From NCBI GenBank assembly GCA_024400305.1, contig JAKSMX010000011.1, positions 20,765-84,764 on the forward strand: a DNA stretch of 64,000 bases. The letters run 5' to 3'. The position numbers and the translations under genes are program-made. Positions 8,774 through 17,543 of the stretch are shown one piece after another. The stretch comes from Bacteroidales bacterium (GTDB lineage: Bacteria; Bacteroidota; Bacteroidia; Bacteroidales; F082). A model generated the notes under the pieces. The model saw only the letters and a list, made by a program, of their open reading frames with translations, did no database searches and was not told the DNA's origin. Position 1 is the first letter of the stretch. Every line of letters begins with the position of its first letter.

Positions 8774-10495
8774 TTAGTTGGTGAATTTTTTATGTGCGTG
8801 TGCTTCGACGACGTTGATTACGTAGTCGCCGAGTTTCTCGCATTCGCTGATGATGTCCATGTATTGAACACCGGCCTGGTAGTTGTAAAGATGCTCGTTG
8901 ATATCGTTGATATTGGCATCTTTAAGTTGTGCGCGGTAGTTATCGATTTCGTTTTCAATGTTCAGCGACTCGTTGGTATCGACTTTGTTAAGGTCGTCGT
9001 CAAGGACTTTCTGCATGTGAACCAATGCTTTGTCGCAAAGTTCAAACATGTGTCTGATGTGCACTTTCTGCTGGTCTGTAAAATGCTCTTTTGCGATATG
9101 TTTCCGTTTGATGGTGCGCGCGAGGTTGAAACAGCTGTCACCGATGCTTTCAAGTTCACCGACTTCTCGGAGCATATATCTGATTTCTGTCTTGCTCTCG
9201 GCACTCAAACGTCCTTCAGTCACTTTGTTCAGATAATTGGCTATTTCAATTTCCATGTTGTCGGAAATGCCTTCGTATTTTTCTATTCTTGTGTAAAGTT
9301 TGCTGAAATCCTCTTCATTTTTTGCCTCAAAGAGGAGTGTGGGAACAAAACTGAACATTTTCTGTGTACGTATTCCAAACAGACTGATTTCTTTCTGGGC
9401 CTCAAGAATTGAAAGTTCGGCTGTTGACATGATGCCGCCGGAGATGAATTTGAGACGCGAATCCTCGTCTTCTTCCTTCTGCTTGATGAATTTGCAGACG
9501 AGTTTTTCAATTGGTTTGATGAACCATATAAGAATCAGTACGTTGCAGACGTTGAATGCCGTGTGGAACGCCGACAATGCGTATGTGACAGTGACTTGTC
9601 GTTCGGCGATTTCGGCATCTGACTGCGGGACATAATTAGGGTTCGGGTCAAATCCGACAAATCCGCAAACCATGTTGACAAACGGTTTGAAGACAATCAG
9701 AACCCAGATGACACCGAACACGTTGAAAACCATGTGCGCCAAAGCCGCTCTTCTTGCGTTTGTCGAAGCGCTCAACGCGGCGATGTTTGAAGTGACCGTC
9801 GTTCCGATATTTTCACCCATGACAAGCGCAATGCCTTGATAAATAGGGAGAACGCCGCTTGAACACAAGATGAGTGTAATGGCCATGATTGCTGCTGACG
9901 ACTGCACGCACATCGTAAGGATGCTTCCTACAAGCAGGTAGAGCAGGGTGGAACCAAATCCCCATTGACCTGTCTTCTCGAAGAAATTGATGACCGCCTC
10001 ATTGCCGGGAATGTTCATCGCTATGGCGTTCTCGCGCAAGGTGCAAAGCCCCAAGAACATAAATGAAAAGCCGAAAATGAATTCACCTAACGACTTGCCG
10101 GTAGGCTTTTTCTGGAAAATCAAAACTATCGCCAAGGCGAACAATGGGAAAACTACGTTGCTCATGTCCATCTGGAAACCAAACACTGACATGATCCACG
10201 CTGTCACTGTCGTTCCGATATTTGCACCCATGATTACTGAAATCGCCTGAGCCAAAGTGAGAAGCCCTGCATTTACGAAACTGACGGTCATGACTGTCGT
10301 CGCCGTTGACGACTGAACCGATGCCGTCACGAAAACGCCGGTCAGAAGTCCGGTGACGCGGTTCTTTGTCATTGTACCCATGATGTTGCGGAGATGGCTT
10401 CCGCTGAGTTTCTGCAGGCCTTCGCTCATGGCCTTCATTCCGTACATGAGCAATGCAAGGCAACCTAAAAGCTTTAAAAAAAGGTATATTGTCAT
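8774..10495 (-). CDS. Na+/phosphate cotransporter family protein with PhoU-like domain
   Basis: A 573-residue membrane protein. It has two homologous Na_Pi_cotrans repeats, each with the hallmark QSS motif (VQSSTATTVMTVS near residue 60 and VQSSAAIMAITL near residue 195) and a GANIGTTVTAW- or GENIGTTVTSN-type segment. About eight or more membrane helices occupy residues 1-340. The C-terminal 200 residues are a helical PhoU-like domain, common in bacterial NptA-type proteins. It would import phosphate with sodium; the substrate is assigned by family. It has its own promoter at 10588-10618. Confidence 0.92.
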   Translation of the reverse strand: MTIYLFLKLLGCLALLMYGMKAMSEGLQKLSGSHLRNIMGTMTKNRVTGLLTGVFVTASVQSSTATTVMTVSFVNAGLLTLAQAISVIMGANIGTTVTAWIMSVFGFQMDMSNVVFPLFALAIVLIFQKKPTGKSLGEFIFGFSFMFLGLCTLRENAIAMNIPGNEAVINFFEKTGQWGFGSTLLYLLVGSILTMCVQSSAAIMAITLILCSSGVLPIYQGIALVMGENIGTTVTSNIAALSASTNARRAALAHMVFNVFGVIWVLIVFKPFVNMVCGFVGFDPNPNYVPQSDAEIAERQVTVTYALSAFHTAFNVCNVLILIWFIKPIEKLVCKFIKQKEEDEDSRLKFISGGIMSTAELSILEAQKEISLFGIRTQKMFSFVPTLLFEAKNEEDFSKLYTRIEKYEGISDNMEIEIANYLNKVTEGRLSAESKTEIRYMLREVGELESIGDSCFNLARTIKRKHIAKEHFTDQQKVHIRHMFELCDKALVHMQKVLDDDLNKVDTNESLNIENEIDNYRAQLKDANINDINEHLYNYQAGVQYMDIISECEKLGDYVINVVEAHAHKKFTN

Positions 10496-10587
10496 ATCTG
10501 AAAAATGATAGTTGTCTTGTTACAATTCTGATTTTTAGTGAGTTACTGCCTTTTTAAACAAAATTCCAACTGTAAAATTTCAAGTTG

Positions 10588-10618
10588 CAAAATTAAATAA
10601 ATTATTAAAAATCCCAAA
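10588..10618 (-). promoter_or_regulatory. Promoter of the Na/Pi cotransporter gene
   Basis: On the minus strand TTTG (10618-10615) is followed after 19 nt by TAATTTTG (10595-10588), a near-ideal Bacteroidetes -33/-7 promoter. The leader before the start codon at 10495 would be about 85 nt. Confidence 0.75.
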
Positions 10619-10629
10619 CTTTTTTCTGC

Positions 10630-10998
10630 TCATTTGGTTTTTCTGTTGCGCCAATGACTTAATTCGGGATTGTTGTCGTGCGACCTCGGACTTTCCGGCG
10701 TTTTAACCAACGTTTCAAAGTCGTCGAGATGCTTGGATACAATTTCAATTGCTTCAAGTGTCAGTTTCCTGTTAATTTTCACCAAATCATATATGCTGTC
10801 TGCAATCCAGAATTTAACCAATTCGTTTTCATCTAATTGCAATATTTTCGCAATCTTTATGACATCATCTTTGCTGAATTTCACATGACCGTTCTCCATC
10901 TTGCAATATCGGCTGTTGGTGACACCGACCATTTTCGACATGTCCTGCTGTTTGATGCCGGAATACAAGCGGGTTTCCCTTATTTTTTGTCTTAACAT
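10630..10998 (-). CDS. Small XRE-type helix-turn-helix regulator
   Basis: A 122-residue protein starting at the ATG MLRQKIRETR; a TTG start at 11040 would add 14 residues but is less likely. Residues 1-55 form an XRE/Cro HTH, with SGIKQQDMSKMVGVTNSRY as helices 2-3 and a KMENGHVKFSKDDVIKIAKIL segment typical of this family. The rest is a helical tail of unknown role ending in polar residues. It lies downstream of rho on the same strand, 113 bases from its stop. Target genes cannot be told from sequence. Confidence 0.78.
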   Translation of the reverse strand: MLRQKIRETRLYSGIKQQDMSKMVGVTNSRYCKMENGHVKFSKDDVIKIAKILQLDENELVKFWIADSIYDLVKINRKLTLEAIEIVSKHLDDFETLVKTPESPRSHDNNPELSHWRNRKTK

Positions 10999-11111
10999 GT
11001 TGCTTTTGTTAATGTTGATATTCAATTCCGATGCCAACAATGTTTGTCACATATATTACCTTTGTAAAATTGCCCGCTTTAGTTTTGGTTGTTTCAATTT
11101 TATTTTGAAAA

Positions 11112-12986
11112 TCACTTGTCAATTGTTGCCAGAAACTCTTCGTTTGAGATTGTCTTTGAAATTTTGTCTTTCAGAAATTCCATTGCTTCGACAGGTGTCA
11201 TGTCGGCGAAGTGATTGCGCAATGCCCAGACGCGTGCCAAGGTGCGTTCATCAACGAGCAGGTCGTCGCGACGTGTGCCTGATGCCACGATGTCGATTGC
11301 CGGATAGATTCGTTTGTTCGACAGACGGCGGTCGAGCTGCAGCTCCATGTTGCCGGTTCCCTTGAATTCCTCGAAGATGACCTCGTCCATTTTAGAACCG
11401 GTGTCGATGAGGGCGGTGGCCAAAATGGTAAGTGACCCTCCGTTCTCGATGTTACGTGCAGCTCCGAAGAAACGTTTCGGCTTCTGCAATGCGTTGGCCT
11501 CGACACCACCCGAAAGGACTTTCCCGGATGCAGGTGAAACGGTGTTGTATGCACGCGCCAATCTTGTGATTGAGTCGAGCAGGATCACAACGTCGTGTCC
11601 GCATTCGGTCAGACGTTTCGCTTTTTCGAGCACGATGTTCGCAATCTTCACGTGCTTTTCGGCCGGCTCGTCGAATGTGCTTGAAACGACTTCCGCCTTA
11701 ACGCTGCGTGCCATGTCGGTGACCTCTTCCGGACGTTCGTCTATCAATAATATAATAAGGTAAACTTCCGGGTGGTTTGCTGCGATTGCATTGGCGACCT
11801 CCTTGAGCAAAACAGTCTTACCAGTCTTCGGCTGTGCAACGATAAGTCCGCGCTGACCCTTGCCGATAGGTGCGAATAAATCCATGATTCTCGTTGATAC
11901 AGTGCCGCCTTTGTGACCCGTGAGCTTGAATTTTTCGTCAGGGAACAAAGGTGTCAGGAAATCGAATGGGATACGGTCTCTCACTTCCTCCGGGGAACGT
12001 CCGTTGATTCGGTCAACTTTCACCAATGGGAAATATTTCTCGCCGTTCTTTGGCGGACGAATGACACCGAGCACTGTGTCTCCGGTCTTCAGTCCGAAGA
12101 GTTTTATCTGTGATTGTGAGACATATATGTCGTCAGGGGAGTTGAGATAGTTGTAGTCGGCGGAACGCAGGAACCCGTATCCATCGGTCATTATCTCGAG
12201 GACGCCTTCCGCTTGTACAACGCCGTCAAATTCAGAGATCAATTCGTCACGTTTCTGAAATACAGGCTGGCTTCCTTCTTCCTGAATCTGATTCGGTTGC
12301 TGCTCGTTTTGATTCTTCTGGGCTGTATGCTGGCTCGCATTATCATCAAACGTCCTTTTGGGGTATTTCTGTTCAATGGCTGGCTGATCTTCAATGATTG
12401 CGGTGTCGATCTCTTCGGTAAAGATGTTCTCGATGACATCTTCTTCAATATCATCGTTTTCCTCGTTAAGTTTCTCGCTTGTTGTGTCAACGACAGTTTG
12501 AACTTTAGGCTTTGGATATGAAACATGCTGACGTGGTTTTTCGTCACTGTTATTTTCAAATGTCGTCTTGATGGCATCAACGCGTTTGCCTATTCTCGGG
12601 CGTTTGCCTCGTTTTGAGCTGTCAGCCGTGACTGATGTCACACTTGCGGGTTCTTTCCTGACAATCTCTTCAACAGCCTCTTTGCTGTCATTATCATTTT
12701 GATTATCAGTGTTTTCAATGTCAGATGTTGCAATTTTTTTCTTGCGTCCCGGTCTGCCTTTGGTTTTTTCTGTTTGTTCTGTCACGACAGATAATTCTGT
12801 ACTGACACCATTATCGTTTGTTTCGCTATTCATTTTTGTGATAATATCAGGGTGTGATTGTTGCCTTTCTGCTATCTCATAAACTAATTCCTCTTTTGGG
12901 AGATTATAATTTTCAATGCCAAGATTGATGGCAATGTCTTTTAATTCGACTAAAGATTTTTCATTTAGTTCAAAAATATCGTACAT
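11112..12986 (-). CDS. rho: Transcription termination factor Rho with long disordered insert
   Basis: A 624-residue protein against about 420 for E. coli Rho. It has an N-terminal Rho_N helical part (1-48), then about 200 residues (roughly 52-248) of low-complexity, Lys/Glu/Asn/Gln-rich sequence, then the RNA-binding cold-shock-like domain starting at [15 protein letters not shown] (251), with [12 protein letters not shown], and a RecA-type motor with Walker A QPKTGKT at 385-391. The [10 protein letters not shown] segment and the SGGVEANAL secondary RNA-site region are intact. A long disordered Rho insert is known in Bacteroides, where it has been reported to drive condensate formation. It is an essential-type gene with its own promoter and a leader of over 100 nt. 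Confidence 0.96.
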   Translation of the reverse strand: MYDIFELNEKSLVELKDIAINLGIENYNLPKEELVYEIAERQQSHPDIITKMNSETNDNGVSTELSVVTEQTEKTKGRPGRKKKIATSDIENTDNQNDNDSKEAVEEIVRKEPASVTSVTADSSKRGKRPRIGKRVDAIKTTFENNSDEKPRQHVSYPKPKVQTVVDTTSEKLNEENDDIEEDVIENIFTEEIDTAIIEDQPAIEQKYPKRTFDDNASQHTAQKNQNEQQPNQIQEEGSQPVFQKRDELISEFDGVVQAEGVLEIMTDGYGFLRSADYNYLNSPDDIYVSQSQIKLFGLKTGDTVLGVIRPPKNGEKYFPLVKVDRINGRSPEEVRDRIPFDFLTPLFPDEKFKLTGHKGGTVSTRIMDLFAPIGKGQRGLIVAQPKTGKTVLLKEVANAIAANHPEVYLIILLIDERPEEVTDMARSVKAEVVSSTFDEPAEKHVKIANIVLEKAKRLTECGHDVVILLDSITRLARAYNTVSPASGKVLSGGVEANALQKPKRFFGAARNIENGGSLTILATALIDTGSKMDEVIFEEFKGTGNMELQLDRRLSNKRIYPAIDIVASGTRRDDLLVDERTLARVWALRNHFADMTPVEAMEFLKDKISKTISNEEFLATIDK

Positions 12987-13019
12987 ATAATTTAATTTTC
13001 CTTTTTAGATTTGTTTGTG

Positions 13020-13085
13020 TTAGGAATAATCTTGAAATTTTTTTGTGGAACAGAACTGCCGCCACACGCTCGAGAACAACCACAT
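13020..13085 (-). other. Possible short upstream ORF in the rho leader
   Basis: Within the presumed rho leader an ATG-initiated 21-codon ORF runs to TAA 33 bases before the rho start codon. It encodes MWLFSSVWRQFCSTKKFQDY plus one Ser. Whether it is translated is unknown; it is listed because rho leaders are commonly autoregulated. Confidence 0.25.
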
Positions 13086-13110
13086 AACTGTCTTTGTTCG
13101 TTTGACGGTG

Positions 13111-13118
13111 CAAAAATA
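13111..13118 (-). promoter_or_regulatory. Probable rho promoter (-7 element)
   Basis: On the minus strand the bases read TATTTTTG, an exact TAnnTTTG match, placing the start of transcription about 115 nt before the rho ATG. The divergent DUF4293 gene has its own -7 element only 33 bases away. Confidence 0.55.
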
Positions 13119-13150
13119 CAAATTTTTTCAATCGTAAATAAAAAAAGTTT

Positions 13151-13158
13151 TATTTTTG
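13151..13158 (+). promoter_or_regulatory. Probable promoter of the DUF4293 gene
   Basis: TATTTTTG matches TAnnTTTG and lies 36 bases before the chosen ATG at 13195. This position excludes the upstream ATG at 13156, which lies inside the element. Confidence 0.6.
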
Positions 13159-13194
13159 CAAAAATTTTATCAAACAACTTTAAATTCAAAAAAA

Positions 13195-13662
13195 ATGATT
13201 CAGAGAATCCAGACAGTTTTCATGTTTTTGTCCGCAATTTTGGGCGGTCTTCTTTTTGCATTCAATCTTGCATCTTTTGATTACGGTGATGTGATGATGA
13301 ATTTGTCGGTTTTTGGCGTTGACAATCAAGTCGATGCAACATATTTTGGTGGTGCCTACACATGGCCGCTGCTTTCGTTGGCTGTTTTGATGACAATTCT
13401 TCCTGTTGTCACGTCTTTCCTTTATAAGAAACGCGAGGTTCAGGTGAAACTGTGCCAGCTTGAGATGCTTTTCAACGTAATTTTCGTGGTTTTGGTATTT
13501 TTATATTACGTGTCAAACGTTCAGGAAACCATTAATGCAGAAATCATAATCTATAGAATTGGAATTTATTTCCCGCTTGCAAGTATGATTTTCAGCTTGT
13601 TGGCAATCAGGGGAATAAAGAAAGACATTGAACTTTTGAAATCAGTTGACAGAATCAGATAG
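13195..13662 (+). CDS. DUF4293 family four-helix membrane protein
   Basis: A 155-residue protein starting MIQRIQTVFMFLSAI, the characteristic N-terminus of the DUF4293 family of Bacteroidota. Four membrane segments are visible (about residues 6-26, 55-75, 88-106, 117-137), with a short charged C-terminal tail. Function is unknown. It is a single-gene unit with its own -7 element and a strong terminator that overlaps the end of the convergent phosphodiesterase gene. Confidence 0.85.
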   Translation: MIQRIQTVFMFLSAILGGLLFAFNLASFDYGDVMMNLSVFGVDNQVDATYFGGAYTWPLLSLAVLMTILPVVTSFLYKKREVQVKLCQLEMLFNVIFVVLVFLYYVSNVQETINAEIIIYRIGIYFPLASMIFSLLAIRGIKKDIELLKSVDRIR

Positions 13663-13679
13663 ATTTCATCCTTAAGGAA

Positions 13680-14204
13680 TCAATATGGCATCAAATGGTC
13701 GTTTGGTGCCATTTTTCTGTCCATTTCGTAAACTTCCATATTGGAAATTTCCTTTCCTTCAATCTGAAATCTGACCATTGTTATGACTTTGTGAAATCCG
13801 GAGTTGCCGGCCGCACCGGGGTTTATATGTAAAAGACCCAGTTTCGTGTCGCGCATCACCTTTAATATATGGGAGTGACCGCTGATGAAAACATCAGGTT
13901 TCTCGTTGGTTAGCAGCAGTGTCATGCCGGTTTCGTAACGTCCTGGATAACCGCCGATATGGGTCATGACGACTTTCACATCTTCAACCTTAAAAATTTG
14001 GATTCTCGGAAACATCAGTCTCAATTCCTGACCGTCAACGTTACCGTAAACCGCACGTAATGTCTTGAAGGCCGAGAGCTTGTCGGCGACTTCGGTGCTA
14101 CCGATGTCGCCGGCATGCCATATCTCGTCACAATCCTTGAAAAAATCGAGGATCTTCGGATTGAACCATCCGTGTGTGTCGGACAATAGTCCTATTTTCT
14201 TCAT
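13680..14204 (-). CDS. YfcE/MJ0936-type metallophosphoesterase
   Basis: A 174-residue calcineurin-like phosphodiesterase. Metal ligands are visible in order: LSDTHG (8-13), HAGDIG (31-36), YGNVDG (54-59), THIGGYPGR (81 onward) and SGHSH (109-113). This fits the small cyclic-nucleotide or nucleotide phosphodiesterases of the YfcE class. It starts 5 bases after the DUF3078 gene and is probably cotranscribed with it. The physiological substrate is not known. Confidence 0.9.
   Translation of the reverse strand: MKKIGLLSDTHGWFNPKILDFFKDCDEIWHAGDIGSTEVADKLSAFKTLRAVYGNVDGQELRLMFPRIQIFKVEDVKVVMTHIGGYPGRYETGMTLLLTNEKPDVFISGHSHILKVMRDTKLGLLHINPGAAGNSGFHKVITMVRFQIEGKEISNMEVYEMDRKMAPNDHLMPY
13685..13716 (+). 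terminator. Terminator of the DUF4293 gene, inside the end of the phosphodiesterase gene
   Basis: ATGGCA (13685-13690) plus CAAA (13692-13695) pair with TTTG (13702-13705) plus TGCCAT (13707-13712), followed by a T-run. The hairpin lies in the last codons of the convergent phosphodiesterase gene. Confidence 0.75.
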
Positions 14205-14209
14205 CTGAT

Positions 14210-15172
14210 TTAGTGGATTGTATATGAAAGTCCCAAGCTGAACACTTCCTTGAACTGAAGGATGTCGTCGGCGTGTTTGTTGTCGGTTTCATTCCACGGG
14301 AATGCGTCTTCGTCATAGACAAGCCTCGCGGAAATATTGCAGTTGAGCCAGTTGTTTACCTTGAGTGTCAACAGGTTGTCCCAGTCGAAATCAAAAGGAC
14401 ACGAGTAATTTCTGTCGAGTTCGTTGATATAATCGACGAAGATGTCCAACTTCGAGGTGAAAAACACGTTTTTGAACACTTCCGTATTGAACTTTGCCGT
14501 GACTTTCGCACCGAGTTCCCAATGTGTCTTGTCGCCGTGTTTTATAAGTTCACCTGTAACCTCATCGTATTCAGCGGCTTTGACACCGTAGCGGCCTTCA
14601 TCGGCGAAGTCCTGATTGTTCACGATGGTCAGGCGTCCTGTGAGCGGTGCAATATTCATTGAAAATTTCACGCGTGCATCTGCTTTGGTCGGGGTCCAGT
14701 CAACACCAAGACCGAGTGTGATGTAACCTGGCGACATGAACTCTGACACTTGGGCGGTGTCGACCGACTTATAGTCGTAACCGGAGGCGAACTGTGTCTG
14801 GAAAGTGAAGTTCGCTGAGGCGTAGAGCTTGTCTTTCACAACATTGTAACCGTACAGTGACCCGATGAACAAACGGTCGTCAGTCTTGATAGGTCTTTTC
14901 TTTACGTCAAAATAGTTATAACCGAGCTGGAAATCGAAGTCGTTTTCCCATTTGTGCTTGTCCTTGTTGTAGTCGAGGTTGTAAACGGCTGTTCCGAGCA
15001 AGTTGATGTTGTCCTGCCCGCCGGCTGCCCAGTTGTCAAAATGGCTTTGGGCAAAATTGAGTCCGAGCATTCCGCCGTGTGTCCACGGTGATTCATTTTT
15101 CTCCGCATCCTGTGCGAAAGCAATCTGCGCTGTCATAAGAAGCGCAATCAAAGGTAAAAATACTTTTTTCAT
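14210..15172 (-). CDS. DUF3078 outer-membrane-like protein
   Basis: A 320-residue protein with a signal peptide (MKKVFLPLIALLMTAQIAFA, cleavage before QDAE). The remainder has the alternating polar/aromatic strands of an outer-membrane beta-barrel, ending with an aromatic-rich strand (FSLGLSYTIH). The early WTHGGMLGLNFAQSHFDNWA segment is typical of DUF3078 proteins of Bacteroidota. Function is unknown. It is the first gene of a two-gene unit with the phosphodiesterase. A strange AT-rich tandem repeat occupies its upstream region. Confidence 0.82.
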   Translation of the reverse strand: MKKVFLPLIALLMTAQIAFAQDAEKNESPWTHGGMLGLNFAQSHFDNWAAGGQDNINLLGTAVYNLDYNKDKHKWENDFDFQLGYNYFDVKKRPIKTDDRLFIGSLYGYNVVKDKLYASANFTFQTQFASGYDYKSVDTAQVSEFMSPGYITLGLGVDWTPTKADARVKFSMNIAPLTGRLTIVNNQDFADEGRYGVKAAEYDEVTGELIKHGDKTHWELGAKVTAKFNTEVFKNVFFTSKLDIFVDYINELDRNYSCPFDFDWDNLLTLKVNNWLNCNISARLVYDEDAFPWNETDNKHADDILQFKEVFSLGLSYTIH

Positions 15173-15227
15173 TTTTTTATATAATTTAAAAATTTTCTCT
15201 TAAACTTTTAGTTTTGTAATATTTTAA

Positions 15228-15403
15228 CACAAGTTACACAAGATGTTTTCACAAGTTACACAAGTTTTTCATGTCGTCGAAACCTTTCAACTTTATACTT
15301 TATAACTTTATAACTTTCAACTTTATAACTTTCAACTTTATACTTTATAACTTTATAACTTTCAACTTTATAACTTTATAACTTTCAACTTTATAACTTT
15401 ATA
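15228..15403. repeat. Intergenic low-complexity tandem repeats
   Basis: Two direct copies of CACAAGTTACACAAG (15228-15242, 15250-15264) are followed from about 15284 by a block built from short alternating units CTTTATAA, CTTTCAA and CTTTATACT. The block fills nearly all of the gap between the TonB-like and DUF3078 genes. It has no spacers of constant length and no palindromes of CRISPR type. Confidence 0.85.
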
Positions 15404-15404
15404 C

Positions 15405-16199
15405 TTAATAGGCGTTTCCGTCGTAATAGTTCCTTTCACCGATCTTGAATGTGATTTCCTGTGATGTCCTTGTCCTTACGAGACTGTCATTTTTGACACC
15501 CGGAGTCCACATCAGATTTTGCAGGAGTCTGATTGCCTCGTTGTCGCAGCCTCCGCCTACGCTGTTTTCAATCACGATGTTCGACGCCCTGCCGTCAGTC
15601 TCAATGATGAAATTCATCTTTACGGTTCCTTGAATCTCGAATTGTTTCGCCTGTTCGGGATATTGAAGCTCGTTGCGCAGATAGCCTCCGATTGTGGCCT
15701 GTGGATTTGAAAAATAAAAACGCGGTGAAACGTGCAAATCATTCATCTCGTAAACCTTGTTGCTTTTTTGTGCTGGATAATTCTGTGCCGGCAACATGGT
15801 GCGCGGGTTTTTAGCTTCAGCTTTGGCATACGACTTAGGGGAAAAATCGACAGTGTAATCCATCTGATATTCAATTGGTTCAGAGTCTTTACTCGCCGGA
15901 TTCCATTCAATCATCCTCACCAGACGGATGGCTTCTTCCGAGCATTCTTCATCAAAACTTCCAGTTACTTTGAAGTCTTTTCCGATTCCGTTTTTGTCAA
16001 CGGTAAATGAAACAGCAACTTTTCCGCCGAGTTTCTGCTCAAGTGCTTTCTGCGGATATATCATGTGGCTTTTTAATATTTTGCCTGTCAAAGTCTTGCC
16101 TGATACAGGTTCCGGCGTTATTGTCTGCGATTTGACATTCATGCATAACAACATGGTTGTCAGTAAAATCATGAAAGTACGTGCTTTATATTTTCTCAT
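15405..16199 (-). CDS. TonB-family protein with two TonB C-terminal domains
   Basis: A 264-residue protein from the ATG MRKYKARTFM; an upstream extension to 16331 would run through the promoter. A signal peptide (residues 1-24) is followed by two TonB_C-like repeats: GGKVAVSFTVDKNGIGKDF with EEAIRLVRMIEWNPA (about residues 55-115), and IQGTVKMNFIIETDGRASNI with NEAIRLLQNLMWTPG (about 185-245). It lacks the long Pro-rich spacer and the retained N-terminal anchor of classical TonB, so it is probably a periplasmic TonB-like domain protein. Its partner is unknown. Confidence 0.82.
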   Translation of the reverse strand: MRKYKARTFMILLTTMLLCMNVKSQTITPEPVSGKTLTGKILKSHMIYPQKALEQKLGGKVAVSFTVDKNGIGKDFKVTGSFDEECSEEAIRLVRMIEWNPASKDSEPIEYQMDYTVDFSPKSYAKAEAKNPRTMLPAQNYPAQKSNKVYEMNDLHVSPRFYFSNPQATIGGYLRNELQYPEQAKQFEIQGTVKMNFIIETDGRASNIVIENSVGGGCDNEAIRLLQNLMWTPGVKNDSLVRTRTSQEITFKIGERNYYDGNAY

Positions 16200-16225
16200 A
16201 TAGTTTTGTTTATTTTTAATTCTCG

Positions 16226-16233
16226 CAAATATA
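16226..16233 (-). promoter_or_regulatory. Candidate promoter of the TonB-like gene
   Basis: On the minus strand the bases read TATATTTG (TAnnTTTG), 27 bases before the start codon at 16199. No -33 match at 19 nt is seen. Confidence 0.45.
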
Positions 16234-16269
16234 GTACAAATTTTCAATGCGATGTTACAAAAAAAATAA

Positions 16270-16277
16270 TATTTTTG
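16270..16277 (+). promoter_or_regulatory. Probable rlmB promoter (-7 element)
   Basis: TATTTTTG matches TAnnTTTG and ends 19 bases before the rlmB ATG, giving a very short leader. It is divergent from the TonB-like gene promoter. Confidence 0.5.
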
Positions 16278-16296
16278 TGTTTTAATTTTTTGAACG

Positions 16297-17052
16297 ATGG
16301 AATACAGAAACAAAAAGGAAGATTCAAGCATGATTTTCGGAGTTCATCCGATTGAAGAAGTGATAAAGTCCGGCAAGGAATTTGAGAAGATTTTTGTGCA
16401 GAACGGCTTGCGGTCGCCGCAGATTTCGGCAATTTGCGGATATGCGAAGGAACATGGAGTTCCGGTTCAATTTGTGCCGATTGAGAAACTGAACCGGCTG
16501 ACGCGGAAAAATCATCAAGGCATTGTGGCGTTTGTCTGTCCGATTTCCTACCAAAATATTGAAAACGTGATCCCCATGGTTTATGAAGAGGGGAGAACCC
16601 CGTTTGTCGTGATTCTTGACCGCGTCACCGATGTCCGTAATTTCGGAGCTATCGCCAGGACTTGTTATGCCGCAGGTGTCGATGCCATTGTGATACCTTC
16701 CCGCGGCTCGGCATTAATTAATGGTGACGCAATGAAGACATCCGCCGGAGCTCTCTCATTAATTAATGTATGCCGTGTCGAAAACGTCAAAGACACGATA
16801 GATTTCCTGAAGGCGAGCGGATTGAAGGTCATCGCGTTTTCTGAAAAAGGGAGACAGACCATCTGGCAGGCCGACCTTACCGGTCCGATTGCAATCATGA
16901 TGGGGTCGGAGGAAGACGGCATCAGCGAGGCATATCTGAAACGCATTGATAACCATCTAGTTATACCGATGCCAGGCGACATCGATTCGCTGAATGTAAG
17001 CGTTGCTACAGGAATCGTTGCGTTTGAGGTGGTCCGCCAAAGAATCGGATGA
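16297..17052 (+). CDS. rlmB: 23S rRNA (guanosine-2'-O-) methyltransferase, SpoU/TrmH family
   Basis: A 251-residue protein. It has an N-terminal substrate-binding domain (IFGVHPIEEVI onward, residues 13-88) and a SPOUT methyltransferase domain with the knot motifs LDRVTDVRNFGAIART (109-124), IMMGSEEDGIS (about 205-215) and IPMPGDIDSLNVSVATGIVAFE (about 226-247). Length and motifs match RlmB, which methylates G2251 of 23S rRNA; the closely related TrmH tRNA enzymes usually lack this N-terminal domain. It converges on rplS with a shared terminator. Confidence 0.9.
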   Translation: MEYRNKKEDSSMIFGVHPIEEVIKSGKEFEKIFVQNGLRSPQISAICGYAKEHGVPVQFVPIEKLNRLTRKNHQGIVAFVCPISYQNIENVIPMVYEEGRTPFVVILDRVTDVRNFGAIARTCYAAGVDAIVIPSRGSALINGDAMKTSAGALSLINVCRVENVKDTIDFLKASGLKVIAFSEKGRQTIWQADLTGPIAIMMGSEEDGISEAYLKRIDNHLVIPMPGDIDSLNVSVATGIVAFEVVRQRIG

Positions 17053-17071
17053 TTCAATTTCAGTCAACAAT

Positions 17072-17099
17072 AAAAAAAGCGCCTTATGGCGCTTTTTTT
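17072..17099. terminator. Bidirectional terminator between rlmB and rplS
   Basis: A-run, GCGCC (17079-17083), TTAT loop, GGCGC (17088-17092), T-run. It is symmetric and serves both convergent genes. It overlaps the rplS stop codon. Confidence 0.9.
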
Positions 17100-17460
17100 A
17101 ATTTTCTTTCTTTTTGATAACTTCTTTGATTCTCGCTTTCTTGCCGCGGAGACCTCTGAGGTAGAAGATCCTGGCTCTGCGCACTGAACCGATCTTGTTG
17201 ACTTCGATGCTCTCAATCATTGGGTCAGCGATAGGGAAAATTCTTTCAACACCGATGTTGTTAGAGATCTTCCTCACTGTGAATGTCGCAAGCTTGCCTT
17301 CACCTGAACGCTGGAGAACTACACCCTGGAATTTCTGCAAACGTTCCTTATTTCCTTCGATAATTTTGTAAGTCACTGTGATGGTGTCACCTGACTTGAA
17401 CTGTGGAAAATCTTTTACTTCCACTTGATTTTCAACAAATTGAATTAACGGACTCTTCAT
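17098..17460 (-). CDS. rplS: 50S ribosomal protein L19
   Basis: A 120-residue protein of normal L19 length. Visible family segments are FKSGDTITVTYKI, ERLQKFQGVVLQRSGEG, TFTVRKISNNIGVERIFPI, and a basic RRARIFYLRGLRGKKARIKE C-terminal part that contacts rRNA. It is located between trmD and rlmB; in many bacteria trmD and rplS share an operon, but here a promoter precedes rplS (17508-17537). Confidence 0.98.
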   Translation of the reverse strand: MKSPLIQFVENQVEVKDFPQFKSGDTITVTYKIIEGNKERLQKFQGVVLQRSGEGKLATFTVRKISNNIGVERIFPIADPMIESIEVNKIGSVRRARIFYLRGLRGKKARIKEVIKKKEN

Positions 17461-17507
17461 TGTATATATGTTTATTTGTTTAATTTCTTGACTTTTAAAA
17501 AAACGTG

Positions 17508-17537
17508 CAAATATATGAAATTTTTAAACACGTACAA
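17508..17537 (-). promoter_or_regulatory. rplS promoter
   Basis: On the minus strand TTG (17537-17535) is followed after 19 nt by TATATTTG (17515-17508), a good -33/-7 pair. It lies 48 bases before the rplS ATG, after the end of trmD. Confidence 0.7.
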
Positions 17538-17543
17538 CATTTA

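Noticed and set aside
8720-9412. Long open frame of 230 codons on the + strand
   Set aside because: It runs antisense to the well-supported Na/Pi cotransporter gene and has a protein-like length only because of codon bias on the other strand.
15284-15403. Possible CRISPR array
   Set aside because: Units are only 7-9 bases, of irregular order, without spacers of constant length, and no cas genes are present.
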